The notes below the pieces were generated by a model, which saw nothing but the letters and a program-made list of their open reading frames with translations, did no database searches and was not told the DNA's origin. A stretch of DNA of 64,000 bases from Rhizobium acidisoli (GTDB lineage Bacteria; Pseudomonadota; Alphaproteobacteria; Rhizobiales; Rhizobiaceae). The position numbers were made by a program, and so were the translations under genes. Below, in pieces: positions 56,198-64,000 of this stretch. The DNA lies in the NCBI RefSeq assembly GCF_002531755.2, contig NZ_CP034998.1, forward strand, positions 2,046,001 to 2,110,000. Direction: 5' to 3'. The stretch's first letter is position 1; every line of letters starts with the position of its first letter.

Positions 56198-56360
56198 CAG
56201 GACTGTTCCATCTGCGTGCGACGAGGCCAACCACCCTGGGCCGATGTGCCACCCGGCACCAACAGGACGAGCGAGACTGCATAGGCCAGCGCCGATCTGC
56301 GACGTGAACGTCTGCGTATCATAGATCCTGCCTCCATTTTTCATTGCCTTGCTGGCGGCG

Positions 56361-56984
56361 CTATTTTCGGCGCGCGATGACATCCGCAAGCGGAAGATCC
56401 TCCAAACGCTTGTCGATCACGATTTCGTGGACACGGACCTGCTCGACACCTTGCTCGCGCATGGTCTCCTCCGCCTGTCTTTCAGCTTCCTCCGATCGCA
56501 CTCGCACCCAGAGAACAAGACCACCTTCCATCATCATGGTTTCAATCATGTTGGCGCGCTCACGGGTGAGGAACCGTGTGGCAAAGGCCCCGAGGCCGCC
56601 GCTTGCCGCGCCAGCTGCAGTGGCTGCGGCGAGAGCGGCGGCCAGGCTGCCGCCGGATGCGACGATGCTTAGAGCCGCGACGGTGGCACCGACATAAAAC
56701 AGCACGCCAGTCGCGCCAACGCGTACCGCCGAGACGTCGTCCCGTTGGATGAAGGCGCGGCGGGGAGCATTCGGGACATCGGCGAGTTCTTCCACTGGAA
56801 TGAAAATGGTTCCGAAGCGGTCTCGAATGGTTTCGCAATCCGCCATGACGTCGATGTCCGAGCGATCGAAGCCAACGTGTTCGAGAGCCTCCACCACATT
56901 ATCCAGAATCTTTGGAATCCGGACGATGCCGGCAACTTCGCGGACAACACTCTGTTCGAGGATTTCATCGACTTCGGGCTTCAT
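56361..56984 (-). CDS. hypothetical membrane-associated stress protein with glycine/alanine-rich core
   Basis: A 207-residue protein. An N-terminal ferredoxin-like segment (VVREVAGIVRIPKILDNVVEALEHVGFDRSDIDVMAD) is followed by a hydrophobic Ala/Gly-rich stretch (about 95-135) that looks like two membrane helices or a glycine zipper, then a soluble C-terminal segment with similar ferredoxin-like pattern (GGLVLWVRVRSEEAERQAEETMREQGVEQVRVHEI). The layout recalls the YflT/general stress protein 17M and DUF1269 groups, but the match is loose. TTGAC-GATC-GTCAG lies 58-71 bp upstream. Function unknown. Confidence 0.7.
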   Translation of the reverse strand: MKPEVDEILEQSVVREVAGIVRIPKILDNVVEALEHVGFDRSDIDVMADCETIRDRFGTIFIPVEELADVPNAPRRAFIQRDDVSAVRVGATGVLFYVGATVAALSIVASGGSLAAALAAATAAGAASGGLGAFATRFLTRERANMIETMMMEGGLVLWVRVRSEEAERQAEETMREQGVEQVRVHEIVIDKRLEDLPLADVIARRK

Positions 56985-57041
56985 TGTCGTCCGCTCGTAA
57001 AAGGATGACGCCCTTTATGCCTCGGGAATTCGTGCCGCGCA

Positions 57042-57055
57042 TTGACGATCGTCAG
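57042..57055. promoter_or_regulatory. island palindrome before the 56361-56984 gene
   Basis: TTGAC-GATC-GTCAG matches nine of ten arm positions of the consensus, 58-71 bp before the start at 56984. Confidence 0.65.
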
Positions 57056-57404
57056 GGGGCGCCGAACTGGCGAATAACATCTGTTTGGCGTCGACGGTAC
57101 GAATGTGGCCGAAAACGCGGTCACCATCCGGTCGCCTCCGCGCTCATAGGGTCCCATGGCCTAACCGGCGACCCAGTCTGGCAGCATTGCTGCAGAACCT
57201 ATTAGTATTCGATTTTTGCAATTGAGATTCGATCGGAACATCGAAAGCTGCAGTCCAGCTCCCAGGGCTGGCGACGCCAATGAGCTAAGAGAGGAGTCAT
57301 CATAACTTGGGTGGCCACTACCCACCCACATCGGCGACTATCCGATCACCTTTGATCTACTGGCTACCACTGCTTTTCGTTCCCTGAACGAACGATATCG
57401 CGGT
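57056..57404. other. 349-bp intergenic region without a gene
   Basis: It lies between the hypothetical gene and the Crp/Fnr gene. It holds an AT-rich patch near 57200-57240 and a ribosome-site-like AGAGAGGAG near 57288 with no following ORF, perhaps a gene remnant. No repeat of the island palindrome is seen. Confidence 0.5.
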
Positions 57405-58121
57405 TCAGGCGATATCCGACAGAATTCCGTCGGCCAGCTTCCCGGCGTCGCGTACCACCAAACACCGTGGAGTTTCGAGTTGTATAACCCCCTGACGCCG
57501 CAGCTCGGTGATGGCGCGGCTAACCGTCTCGACCGCAATCCCGACATGATCTGCAATGTCATAGCGCGACATCGGCAAGACGACTGCGGTACCTGGTTGC
57601 TCCGTTAGGCGGCTGCACAATAACGAAAGGTAGCTCCCGACCTTCTGCGTCGAGGTAGTGCGGCCCTGAACCAATATATGATCCTCAAGTCGGAAAATAG
57701 TCTGACAGATTCGCTCATGGAAGAACCGATAAAGCGAGGGCTGCAGCGTCGCTAGCGAATCGAACTCCCGACGCGCAATTCTTGCTGTCACCGTTTCATT
57801 TGTCGATACCTCGAAGGAAAATGGCCGGGCGTCATCTTTCTGAAGACAGAAGAAATCACCGGGCATCATCACGTCGATGATGCGCCGCTGTCCACTTTCA
57901 AGGATGAGGCACTTCCGAATGATCCCAGACAAAACCCAACAGATCCCACCATTGGCGACGATAGAGTCACAGCAATCCGCACGCTCCCAACGCGCCAAGG
58001 TCACAACACCGCCAAGCTCATGCGTGAAGGCCATCACATTGTCATCGCGTGGCAAATGAGGAGCTTGTCCAGTGGCATCGTCTGGAGGGAAGGAAATTTT
58101 ACCAAGGTTGATTCTATTCAT
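57405..58121 (-). CDS. Crp/Fnr-family transcriptional regulator
   Basis: A 238-residue regulator from the ATG at 58121, which follows GGAGGAACGGG. The cyclic-nucleotide-binding-like domain (about 45-125, GVVTLARWERADCCDSIVANGGICWVLSGIIRKCLILESGQRRIIDVMMPGDFF) precedes the dimer helix and the helix-turn-helix SRYDIADHVGIAVETVSRAITELRRQGVI. The recognition helix has E..SR as in Fnr/FixK. An N-terminal Cys cluster like Fnr is absent, though Cys pairs occur at CCDSI and in the sensor domain. It is the obvious candidate for binding the TTGAC-N4-GTCAA palindromes in the island. Its effector is unknown. Confidence 0.9.
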   Translation of the reverse strand: MNRINLGKISFPPDDATGQAPHLPRDDNVMAFTHELGGVVTLARWERADCCDSIVANGGICWVLSGIIRKCLILESGQRRIIDVMMPGDFFCLQKDDARPFSFEVSTNETVTARIARREFDSLATLQPSLYRFFHERICQTIFRLEDHILVQGRTTSTQKVGSYLSLLCSRLTEQPGTAVVLPMSRYDIADHVGIAVETVSRAITELRRQGVIQLETPRCLVVRDAGKLADGILSDIA

Positions 58122-58178
58122 ACCCGTTCCTCCAGCAGCGATTAATCCATTGGATGTAAAACATTGCCAAAGGAGCAA

Positions 58179-58703
58179 TTGCGGGTATCCGTGGATAGCC
58201 TACGTATAATCCCTAGGCTGGTATTCCGGCGATCTGCACACACATCACGGGTTTCACGGGCGAGAATTCTTCAGCCCGGGTACGGCCGACATCGACCGAG
58301 GTCAGATTGAGGGTATGGTTGGGAGTGGCCCAACGCACCTGCAAGATAGCAATAGGATCACATTTATATCGCGACAGGGACTTTCTCGAAGTGTGGAACA
58401 TGGATCGTAGACACGGCAAAATTTTGCCCCCGCCGGATCTCCTTGCCGTACGTTTGACGTATAGCGATGCTATGGTAAAATCAGGAAGGAGTGGGCCCCG
58501 AGCTTTTCAGAATATCAAGGACCTATCGAACATGGAGCGCGCCTCAGAGATATGTCGGTGGGCATGACGCCGCCGGTGAATCCAAGTCCGATTCGGCGCT
58601 CATATTTCGTCAAGGGCTTTCAGATTATCTGTAGGCTTTCGGCGGTAGCATTTGTTACCGCGTCGCCCTGGACCAATTTCTCTACGAGCGGCCCTATCCC
58701 ATC
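58179..58703. other. 525-bp upstream region of the LuxR-type gene
   Basis: No convincing gene; an 86-codon ORF (58307-58567) is unsupported. A degenerate palindrome, TCGAC-CGAG-GTCAG, lies at 58292-58305 and resembles the island motif with two arm mismatches from the perfect form. It could be a weak site for the adjacent Crp/Fnr protein. Confidence 0.45.
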
Positions 58704-60209
58704 ATGATCACTTCGGATACTCAAAAGCGAGTAGTCCCTCTTCTGACCCGTTGGGGGGAGAACGCATTAGCGTCCGTTCAGGACTTGATGACGCTGTCGG
58801 CGCTCTCGTCTTCATGGATGGACAAGGACTGGGAGCGCATTGCCACTGATGCCGTCACTGCGCTGGCGGGCATATTGAACCTAGAGTTTGCAGCAGTTAA
58901 GCTCAGTCGCTCATCCGGGCAAGTTACGTTCAGGCACAGCTTGCTAAAAGGCAAGTCGAGCGCGATATTTCTCGAATCCCTCCCTCAAATGAACTATCCC
59001 TGGCCAATAAGCGGGGTGGCGGACTGGCAGAGTTCGGCAGGCGGCTCAACGACGCGAATTGCTCGAATTCCCATTGGCCTGAACAATGACGGATGGCTCT
59101 TTGCATGCTCAACGGACGCGCAGTTTCCAAAAGATTCTGAGTTCGTCATCCTCTCCAACTGCGCCAGTCAAATTGCCATCGCTCTGCAGGACTGGCGTGG
59201 ACGCGAAAAAGATAAGCGTTTATGGCAGTTCGCAGAACATTCGGCCGATGTTCTATGGATCCTCGATGCGAACGTGATGCAGATGGAATATCTCAGTCCC
59301 GCTTTCGCACGGATCTGGGGACAGGCACCCGCAGCAGTGCTCGGGGAGATGGGCCGTTGGATTGATACAATTCATCCAGACGATCGCGTTGGTGCACTAG
59401 CCGCGCTCGATTCCGTGCTGAGCGGAGAGGTCGTCGTTCAGCACTATCGCATTGTTCGTCCGGACCTGGTGATAAGGAGGATCCGACAAACGCTTTTTCC
59501 GATCCGTGACGCCCAAGGACGCATTCAGCACGTGGGCGGTGCGGCAGAGGATGTTACGAAGCCGGCCAACATGCAGGTTTATGTCCTTAACACTGACACT
59601 TCTTCAAGGAGGCGCCTGTCACACATGTTACAGAGGAATGGCTATGGCGTGACATTGTTTACGTCCACAGCCAACTTTCTTGGGGTCGCTCCTGTTCTCG
59701 TGCCCGGCTGCGTTATTCTTGTGGGGGAAAGTGCTGAAGCCAAGGTTTTGCGCATCGTAAGTGAGCTAAGGGCGAGGCGCATCGACCTACCTGTCATTGT
59801 GCTTGGTAATGGCCTGGGGGAAGTTAGCTTAGTAGTCAAGGCGATGAAGGCAGGCGTAACCGACTGGCTTGAGGCTCCACACAAATTGACCGAGCTTCTT
59901 GCCGCTATCGCGTCAGCATTGGCGGGTGTCCAAGACGCGATTATTGCCGACCAAGCATCGGAACTTGCCAGGATCCATATTGCCGAGATGACGCCGCGTG
60001 AGCGCGAAGTGTTGCTCGGCCTGGTCGCTGGTGAAACTGGCAAGCTGATCGCGCGACGCCTCGGCATTAGCCCGCGCACTGTAGAGCTTCACCGCGCCCG
60101 TGTTATGGAACGGCTAGGCGCTCGGACCCTGTCAGAGGCTGTATTCCTGGCTGCCTCAGCAGGCCTTAAACCTCAGCCAGACGAGCGCCCCGGCAAGCCT
60201 GACATCTAG
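58704..60209 (+). CDS. GAF-PAS-pseudoreceiver-LuxR regulator
   Basis: A 501-residue regulator with an unusual order: a GAF domain (about 30-170), a PAS domain (about 175-295; FAEHSADVLWILDANVMQMEYLSPAFARIWG), a FixJ-like receiver (about 298-410) and a LuxR HTH (about 430-485, TPREREVLLGLVAGETGKLIARRLGISPRTVELHRARVMERLG). The receiver has lost its active site: the acidic pair has become NTDT, the phospho-acceptor Asp position reads CVILVGES, and the Lys of EKPF is EAPH. So it is not expected to be phosphorylated; GAF or PAS ligands should control it instead. Base composition is more AT-rich than the flanking chromosome. Confidence 0.88.
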   Translation: MITSDTQKRVVPLLTRWGENALASVQDLMTLSALSSSWMDKDWERIATDAVTALAGILNLEFAAVKLSRSSGQVTFRHSLLKGKSSAIFLESLPQMNYPWPISGVADWQSSAGGSTTRIARIPIGLNNDGWLFACSTDAQFPKDSEFVILSNCASQIAIALQDWRGREKDKRLWQFAEHSADVLWILDANVMQMEYLSPAFARIWGQAPAAVLGEMGRWIDTIHPDDRVGALAALDSVLSGEVVVQHYRIVRPDLVIRRIRQTLFPIRDAQGRIQHVGGAAEDVTKPANMQVYVLNTDTSSRRRLSHMLQRNGYGVTLFTSTANFLGVAPVLVPGCVILVGESAEAKVLRIVSELRARRIDLPVIVLGNGLGEVSLVVKAMKAGVTDWLEAPHKLTELLAAIASALAGVQDAIIADQASELARIHIAEMTPREREVLLGLVAGETGKLIARRLGISPRTVELHRARVMERLGARTLSEAVFLAASAGLKPQPDERPGKPDI

Positions 60210-60514
60210 AAGGTTCATCATTTGCTTCCATTCTTTCAGCCCGGGGTCGATCCAGTAAGATGTTTGAGTAAAGGCCTGCGCAAGCACATGCTGCGGCCAC
60301 AACTATATGTGCCTGACGGGCGTCGTTGCGTTTATCGGCGTGGCCCGCCTTTACGGGGACACGACGAAACGTGATCTCCCAGTTCGCGCCTTTCCTGACC
60401 ACGGGTCTGATCGAAGTAACAGTCCCGAGCCTCGTCAATGCGCAAACCCTGGGGTCGACCCTTCAGCGTTAATGGTTTGTCCGTCGGGCGAGCCCGCGTA
60501 CTTCGAGATCGTGC
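60210..60514. other. 305-bp intergenic region without a gene
   Basis: It separates the convergent LuxR-type and DUF892 genes. A few short ORFs cross it without any ribosome-binding site or family resemblance. No clear repeat or terminator hairpin is seen. Confidence 0.5.
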
Positions 60515-60988
60515 TTATTTGGCTCTGCTGTTGATGCCTCGTTCGGTGAGTTTGGTGAGGGCGTAGTCAGTTGCAACTTCTTCCTCCAACGTTTCGAGAA
60601 GCAACGGTAGGGCCTCTTTGAGGCGAAGCTCTACGGCCCAACGGGCCAATGATCCATACTGGGCAATCTCATAATGCTCGACCGTCCGCGCCCACGATAT
60701 CAGAGCTGCGTCGAGTGACAGTTGGCCCTTTAACTCACGCAATACTTTTTCACCTTCAGCAATTATCGCTCCAATCGCCTCACGAGTACTGCCCTGGGGA
60801 GGCGCGCCAAAAATTTCGAAAACCTGCTGCAAACGCTTGATATGCGTTTCTGTCTCGTCACGATGCTTTTCAAGTGCCTCTTTCAGTTCAGAAGAGGCTG
60901 CGCCCTTTGCCATCTTGGGCAAGGCTTTGAGAATATTGTGTTCGGCATAGTAGACACCTTTCAACGTTTCATGAAACAATTTCTCCAA
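60515..60988 (-). CDS. DUF892 ferritin-like stress protein (YciE/YciF type)
   Basis: A 157-residue four-helix-bundle protein: ETLKGVYYAEHNILKALPKMAKGAASSELKEALEKHRDETETHIKRLQQVFEIFG, and later ISWARTVEHYEIAQYGSLARWA. Metal-ligand-like Glu and His of the bundle (AEHNILK, ETETHIKRL, EHYEIAQY, EEEVATD) are kept. E. coli YciE/YciF respond to osmotic and acid stress. The start is probably TTG at 60988, preceded by GGGGAGGAGACA; the open frame reaches an ATG at 61093 without family-like sequence. Last gene before the right junction of the island. Confidence 0.85.
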   Translation of the reverse strand: MEKLFHETLKGVYYAEHNILKALPKMAKGAASSELKEALEKHRDETETHIKRLQQVFEIFGAPPQGSTREAIGAIIAEGEKVLRELKGQLSLDAALISWARTVEHYEIAQYGSLARWAVELRLKEALPLLLETLEEEVATDYALTKLTERGINSRAK

Positions 60989-61201
60989 TGTCTCCTCCCC
61001 TCGTCTTTTATCACTCCGATCTTCGTTCAAAGTGACGCGGAAACGTGAACAAGCACGAATAGTTCCGTTTGATAAATTCGACGAATTGTCCACGAAAAAC
61101 AGGCTGCATCAAGGTTTTGACGGATGGGACGCAAGTTTAATGATAGCCGCCATAAGATTGAATTGGCGCCCCGCAATCCTTCTTCTTAGCGCCGTCAGTA
61201 G

Positions 61202-61385
61202 CCCGCGCATCTGCAGGCAAGGGTTAAACGCTGAGAACAGAAGCGGCCGCCATCATGTGCGGCCGCTTCTCCATTGATCACCGTCTCGGCGCCGGCGCGT
61301 TTACCTGGAAAGCCGGGATCGCCTCGAGCCTGCCGACGATCTCCGCGATATTCGGCCATGGCGCGAGATCAAAGCCCATGCGCCG
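61202..61385. repeat. right junction repeat of the stress island
   Basis: It begins with the last ten codons and stop of the aldo/keto reductase gene, without the rest of that gene, then runs into the 3' end of an intact glutathione S-transferase. The matching left copy is at 35106-35290. The base just upstream (61201 and back) shows no resemblance to the reductase gene, so the right boundary of the inserted DNA is near 61201. Confidence 0.85.
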
Positions 61386-61913
61386 GGCGCTGATCGCCTG
61401 CGGGAAGAGAAAGATATCGGCAACACCAGGCCGGCCGCCGACGGCGAAGGCGCCCTGCCGGCGGTCGGCAATCATCGTCTCCACAGCGGCCATTCCCTCA
61501 CCGACCCAATGGCGGCTCCAGGCCGCAACGGCATCGGCATCGGCCTGGAAGGCCGCTTTGAGATGCAGGCCGATCCGCGGCGGCAGCAGCGCATGGATCT
61601 CGGCTGCGATCGCCAGCGCGATCGACCGCGCCAGCGCCCTGCCCTCTGCCGTCTCCGGCAGCAGCGACGGTTGCGGCTGGATCTCGTCGAGATATTCGAC
61701 GATCGCCAGCGACTGGGTGATGAGAACGCCGTCATCCGTCAGCAAGGCCGGCACCAGCCCTTGCGGATTGACGCTGCGATATCCGGCCTGCCGGCTCTCG
61801 GCCTCTTCGCCGAGAATGGTGACCGGCAGCGCCTCGGCCGTCAGCCCCTTCAGCGCAAGCGCGATCCGGACTCTTGAGGTCGCCGAGGAAATTTCGTTCT
61901 GATAAAGTTTCAC
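61278..61913 (-). CDS. glutathione S-transferase family protein (zeta-like)
   Basis: A 211-residue protein with an N-terminal thioredoxin-like domain (SSATSRVRIALALKGL near residue 10 holds the catalytic Ser region of zeta-class enzymes; NPQGLVPALLTDDGVLITQSLAIVEYLDE follows) and an all-helical C-terminal domain. It may be a maleylacetoacetate isomerase, but no tyrosine-degradation genes are near. The start is a GTG at 61913, whose bases overlap the stop of a small upstream ORF. The gene end lies within the repeat that bounds the island, and a decayed copy of it is at 35.2 kb. Confidence 0.9.
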   Translation of the reverse strand: MKLYQNEISSATSRVRIALALKGLTAEALPVTILGEEAESRQAGYRSVNPQGLVPALLTDDGVLITQSLAIVEYLDEIQPQPSLLPETAEGRALARSIALAIAAEIHALLPPRIGLHLKAAFQADADAVAAWSRHWVGEGMAAVETMIADRRQGAFAVGGRPGVADIFLFPQAISARRMGFDLAPWPNIAEIVGRLEAIPAFQVNAPAPRR

Positions 61914-62062
61914 TGTCTTTCTCCCTGATGGCCTGAAGAGGAAACCGTGGACGCCGCCGTCACAAGGCCGGCGAGCGGCGAAGGCTCCCGCGAGCTTACG
62001 TCGTAAATGCAGGGCGCGGCGAAGACCGTCGCGCCCAGAATGCAGATGATCACCAATCGCAT
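61910..62062 (-). CDS. small leader-type ORF with hydrophobic N terminus
   Basis: A 50-codon ORF beginning MRLVIICILGATVFAAP, which looks like a signal or membrane segment with a possible lipobox-like Cys at residue 18. GGAGGATTTG precedes the ATG, and the TGA stop overlaps the GTG start of the transferase gene, so translation of the two could be coupled. No family is recognised. It is too short for many gene finders, and may be a small exported protein or a coupling leader. Confidence 0.45.
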   Translation of the reverse strand: MRLVIICILGATVFAAPCIYDVSSREPSPLAGLVTAASTVSSSGHQGERQ

Positions 62063-62100
62063 CAAATCCTCCATCGGCGAGGCCGATCGGTCGTTATCCG

Positions 62101-62517
62101 TCAGACAACGATCAATTCGACATCGATATTGCCGCGCGTGGCCTTTGAATAGGGGCAGGTCCGGTGCGCCTCATCCACCAGCGCCTTCGCGACATCCACT
62201 TCGATGCCGGGCAGGCTGACCTTAAGGCGTGCCTGCAGGAAATAGCCGCCGTCGGTCGTTCCGAGGTCGACCTCGGCATTCACCGCGGTCTCCGTGGGAA
62301 GCCTGACCTTCAGCTTGCCTGCGGCAATGCCGATCGCGCCGATGAAGCAGGCCGACCAGCCGGCGGCGAAAAGCTGTTCGGGATTGGTGCCCGGCCGCGC
62401 GCTGCCGGGAGGCGAGAGCTTGATATTGAGCTCTCCGTCGTCGCTCTGCGAAGCGCCGTCGCGCCCGCCGGTGGTGCGGGTCTTGCCGGTGTAAAGAACC
62501 TTGTCGATCTTGGTCAT
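62101..62517 (-). CDS. ohr: organic hydroperoxide resistance protein Ohr
   Basis: A 138-residue OsmC/Ohr-family thiol peroxidase that reduces organic hydroperoxides, using lipoyl proteins as reductant. The two catalytic cysteines lie in GWSACFIGAIGIAA near residue 57 and RTCPYSKATRGNIDVELIV near 123; GTNPEQLFAAGWSAC and the Arg of the active site are kept. AAGGAGTGTTTCC precedes the ATG at 62517; the upstream frame is not family-like. An ohrR regulator is not in view. Part of the native chromosome beyond the island, downstream of a sensor kinase on the same strand. Confidence 0.95.
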   Translation of the reverse strand: MTKIDKVLYTGKTRTTGGRDGASQSDDGELNIKLSPPGSARPGTNPEQLFAAGWSACFIGAIGIAAGKLKVRLPTETAVNAEVDLGTTDGGYFLQARLKVSLPGIEVDVAKALVDEAHRTCPYSKATRGNIDVELIVV

Positions 62518-62710
62518 GGAAACACTCCTTGTCTGGGTCGCTATTCGCGATCGGATCGCCTCAGGCGATCGGGTTGAACGGAGTGTGGTTTGATCGGGTG
62601 ATATATCCGGCATGTTTCCGAAATCGGCCGAAATGTCACAAAACGTAGCATCCGGCATCCAGGACACGGTCCCATACAAATCGCCGGAAATTTTCCGGCG
62701 ATCCCCATCA

Positions 62711-64000
62711 TCACCGAAGGGTGACTTCCGCCGCCAGTCCGCCGCCGGCGCGATTGTAGAGCCGGAGCGAACCGCCGATCTTGGCCGTCAGCTGCTGGGC
62801 GATCGCAAGACCAAGACCGGTGCCGCCGGTCTCCCGGTTGCGGGATTGCTCCAGCCGGAAGAAGGGCTGCATGGCGGCTTCGAGCATATCGTGAGGGATA
62901 CCAGGCCCCCGATCCATCACGGTGATGACGACATTGTTTTCCGCATTGTGCTCGACGCTGATTTCGGCGGCATCCGCAAACTTCAACGCATTGTCGATGA
63001 AGTTCGACAGGATGCGGCGAAGAGCGTGTGGCTTGGTCAAGGCAGCGCCCTGAACCAGCCCGACGACCGTCACCGCCTTTCCGGTGTCCTGATAGTCGTA
63101 GGATATGCTGTCGATGAATGAGGCGAGATCGATACGGGCATTCTTCTCGCCGCTGCCGTGGGCGCTGCGCGCATAGGCTATACCGTCCTGGACGAGGCGC
63201 TGGATCTCCCCGAGATCATGCACCAGCTTGTCCTTTTCAGGCGAATCCTCCGCCATATCGGCGCGCAGCCGCATGCGGGTGATCGGCGTCTGCAGATCGT
63301 GCGAGATGGCCGCCAGTATCTGCACACGCTCTTCGAGGTAATGGGCGATCCGCTCCCGCATCGCATTGAATGCCCTCACCGCATGCGCAACCTCGCTCGG
63401 ACCGGCCTCGCTCAAAGCGGGACCGTCCTTGTTGGGGTCGAGGGCATCGGCTGCGGCAGCAAGCGCACCGAGCGGCCGGATTGCCTGGCGAACCGCAAAC
63501 CAGGTGCAGGAGATGAGCAGCAGCATCTGGATGACGAAGACATAGGGCAGCCATGCGGCGATCGGCATGACGCCCTTCGGCGTGACGTCGATCGTCAGCG
63601 GGCTTCCATCGCTCAGCGTCAGATGCGCCTGCAATCGGTTCACCTCACCTGGAATCCGTTCGATGCTGATCGGAAAGCGATGTCCGATCGCCTCCTCGAT
63701 CTTGCCTGATATCTCCGCCCCCTTGCTTGACGTGTCGGGCACGCCTGGAAGGCCGGTCCCGAGCACGAAGCGGTAATTGCCGCGGCTCAGCCGGTCGAGG
63801 AGAACGCCGCGCTCGCCTGGTGGAAGCCGGTCGAGAACGGCGATCGACGTTGCGACGTCATTCTCCAGCGTGCCGAGCATCACCGCCTTGGCCGACATGG
63901 TGCGCTCCATATAGAGCACACTGAAGGACAGCCCGTAGGCAAGGGCGAGACCGATGAGCAGGATGAGGAAGATCCGCGACCGCAACGTCCTCGGCCACAT
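62711..64000 (-). CDS. sensor histidine kinase (EnvZ-like), start at window edge
   Basis: A 429-residue membrane kinase if it starts at the ATG at 64000, right at the window end; it may begin further out. Two transmembrane helices (residues about 9-30 and 150-170) flank a periplasmic sensor of about 120 residues. A HAMP-like linker, HisKA (His in LAAISHDLQTPITRMRLRAD near 235) and HATPase (NFIDNALKFA, DRGPGIP, GGTGLGLAIAQQL) follow. The DLQTPITRMRLRAD segment resembles the EnvZ/RstB group. The cognate regulator is expected immediately upstream, beyond 64000, but cannot be seen. Confidence 0.9.
   Translation of the reverse strand: MWPRTLRSRIFLILLIGLALAYGLSFSVLYMERTMSAKAVMLGTLENDVATSIAVLDRLPPGERGVLLDRLSRGNYRFVLGTGLPGVPDTSSKGAEISGKIEEAIGHRFPISIERIPGEVNRLQAHLTLSDGSPLTIDVTPKGVMPIAAWLPYVFVIQMLLLISCTWFAVRQAIRPLGALAAAADALDPNKDGPALSEAGPSEVAHAVRAFNAMRERIAHYLEERVQILAAISHDLQTPITRMRLRADMAEDSPEKDKLVHDLGEIQRLVQDGIAYARSAHGSGEKNARIDLASFIDSISYDYQDTGKAVTVVGLVQGAALTKPHALRRILSNFIDNALKFADAAEISVEHNAENNVVITVMDRGPGIPHDMLEAAMQPFFRLEQSRNRETGGTGLGLAIAQQLTAKIGGSLRLYNRAGGGLAAEVTLR

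Noticed and set aside
58307..58567. 86-codon plus-strand ORF upstream of the LuxR-type gene
   Set aside because: No ribosome-binding site, no family match, and basic, low-information sequence; not enough to call a gene.

Overview
The window is chromosomal DNA of a fast-growing Rhizobium, most likely of the R. leguminosarum / R. etli group. This is inferred from high-GC coding with alphaproteobacterial codon use, the short palindromic intergenic repeats typical of these genomes, and core genes (fumC, moaA, mobA/mobB, ohr) that read like rhizobial versions. No rRNA, tRNA or CRISPR array is visible.

Layout. 0-12 kb holds housekeeping and small-function genes: class II fumarase, a VCBS-like protein, class I fumarase, a diguanylate cyclase, a PNPOx-family protein, a hydrolase divergent from a MarR regulator with a clear operator between them, pentapeptide-repeat, LtrA and DUF971 proteins, moaA and a methyltransferase. 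12-15 kb is an iron/siderophore-type ABC importer. 15.4-25.5 kb is a carbohydrate locus: a SorC-type regulator, FGGY kinase and split transketolase on the minus strand, and a ribose-type ABC importer plus two SDR dehydrogenases on the plus strand. Operator-like palindromes lie in the divergent promoter and before the regulator gene. 25.8-35.1 kb has another SDR, a DMT exporter, mobA-mobB, a KaiC-like ATPase with a hybrid histidine kinase, a frameshifted lysR, a cupin and an aldo/keto reductase.

35.1-61.2 kb looks like an inserted stress-tolerance island of about 26 kb. Its two edges carry the same sequence: the end of the aldo/keto reductase gene followed by the end of a glutathione S-transferase gene. 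At the right edge the transferase is intact; at the left it is a decayed remnant. The ancestral order was therefore probably reductase then transferase. The left part encodes signalling (GAF-EAL, OmpR-type regulator, PilZ, multi-PAS hybrid kinase) and an IS256-family insertion. The core encodes a PRC-barrel protein, a DsbA-like thioredoxin-fold protein, peroxiredoxin, HdeD, a KefB-type antiporter, two BON proteins, three Hsp20s, a DnaJ/CbpA-like protein with a CbpM-like partner, a frameshifted PsiE-like protein, GrpE, DnaK, a TrxC-type thioredoxin, a Crp/Fnr regulator, a GAF-PAS-pseudoreceiver-LuxR protein and a DUF892 protein. Hsp20, HdeD, Trx, KefB and PsiE are the families of the transmissible locus of stress tolerance (locus of heat resistance) of gammaproteobacteria, here joined to a second DnaK-DnaJ-GrpE set.

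A 14-bp palindrome of the form TTGAC-N4-GTCAA/G recurs upstream of at least seven island genes, usually 60-115 bp before the start codon. It resembles a Crp/Fnr-family binding site, and the island carries its own Crp/Fnr gene, so the simplest model is an island-wide regulon run by that protein. After the island the native chromosome resumes with a glutathione S-transferase, a small leader ORF, ohr and a sensor kinase whose start coincides with the window edge.
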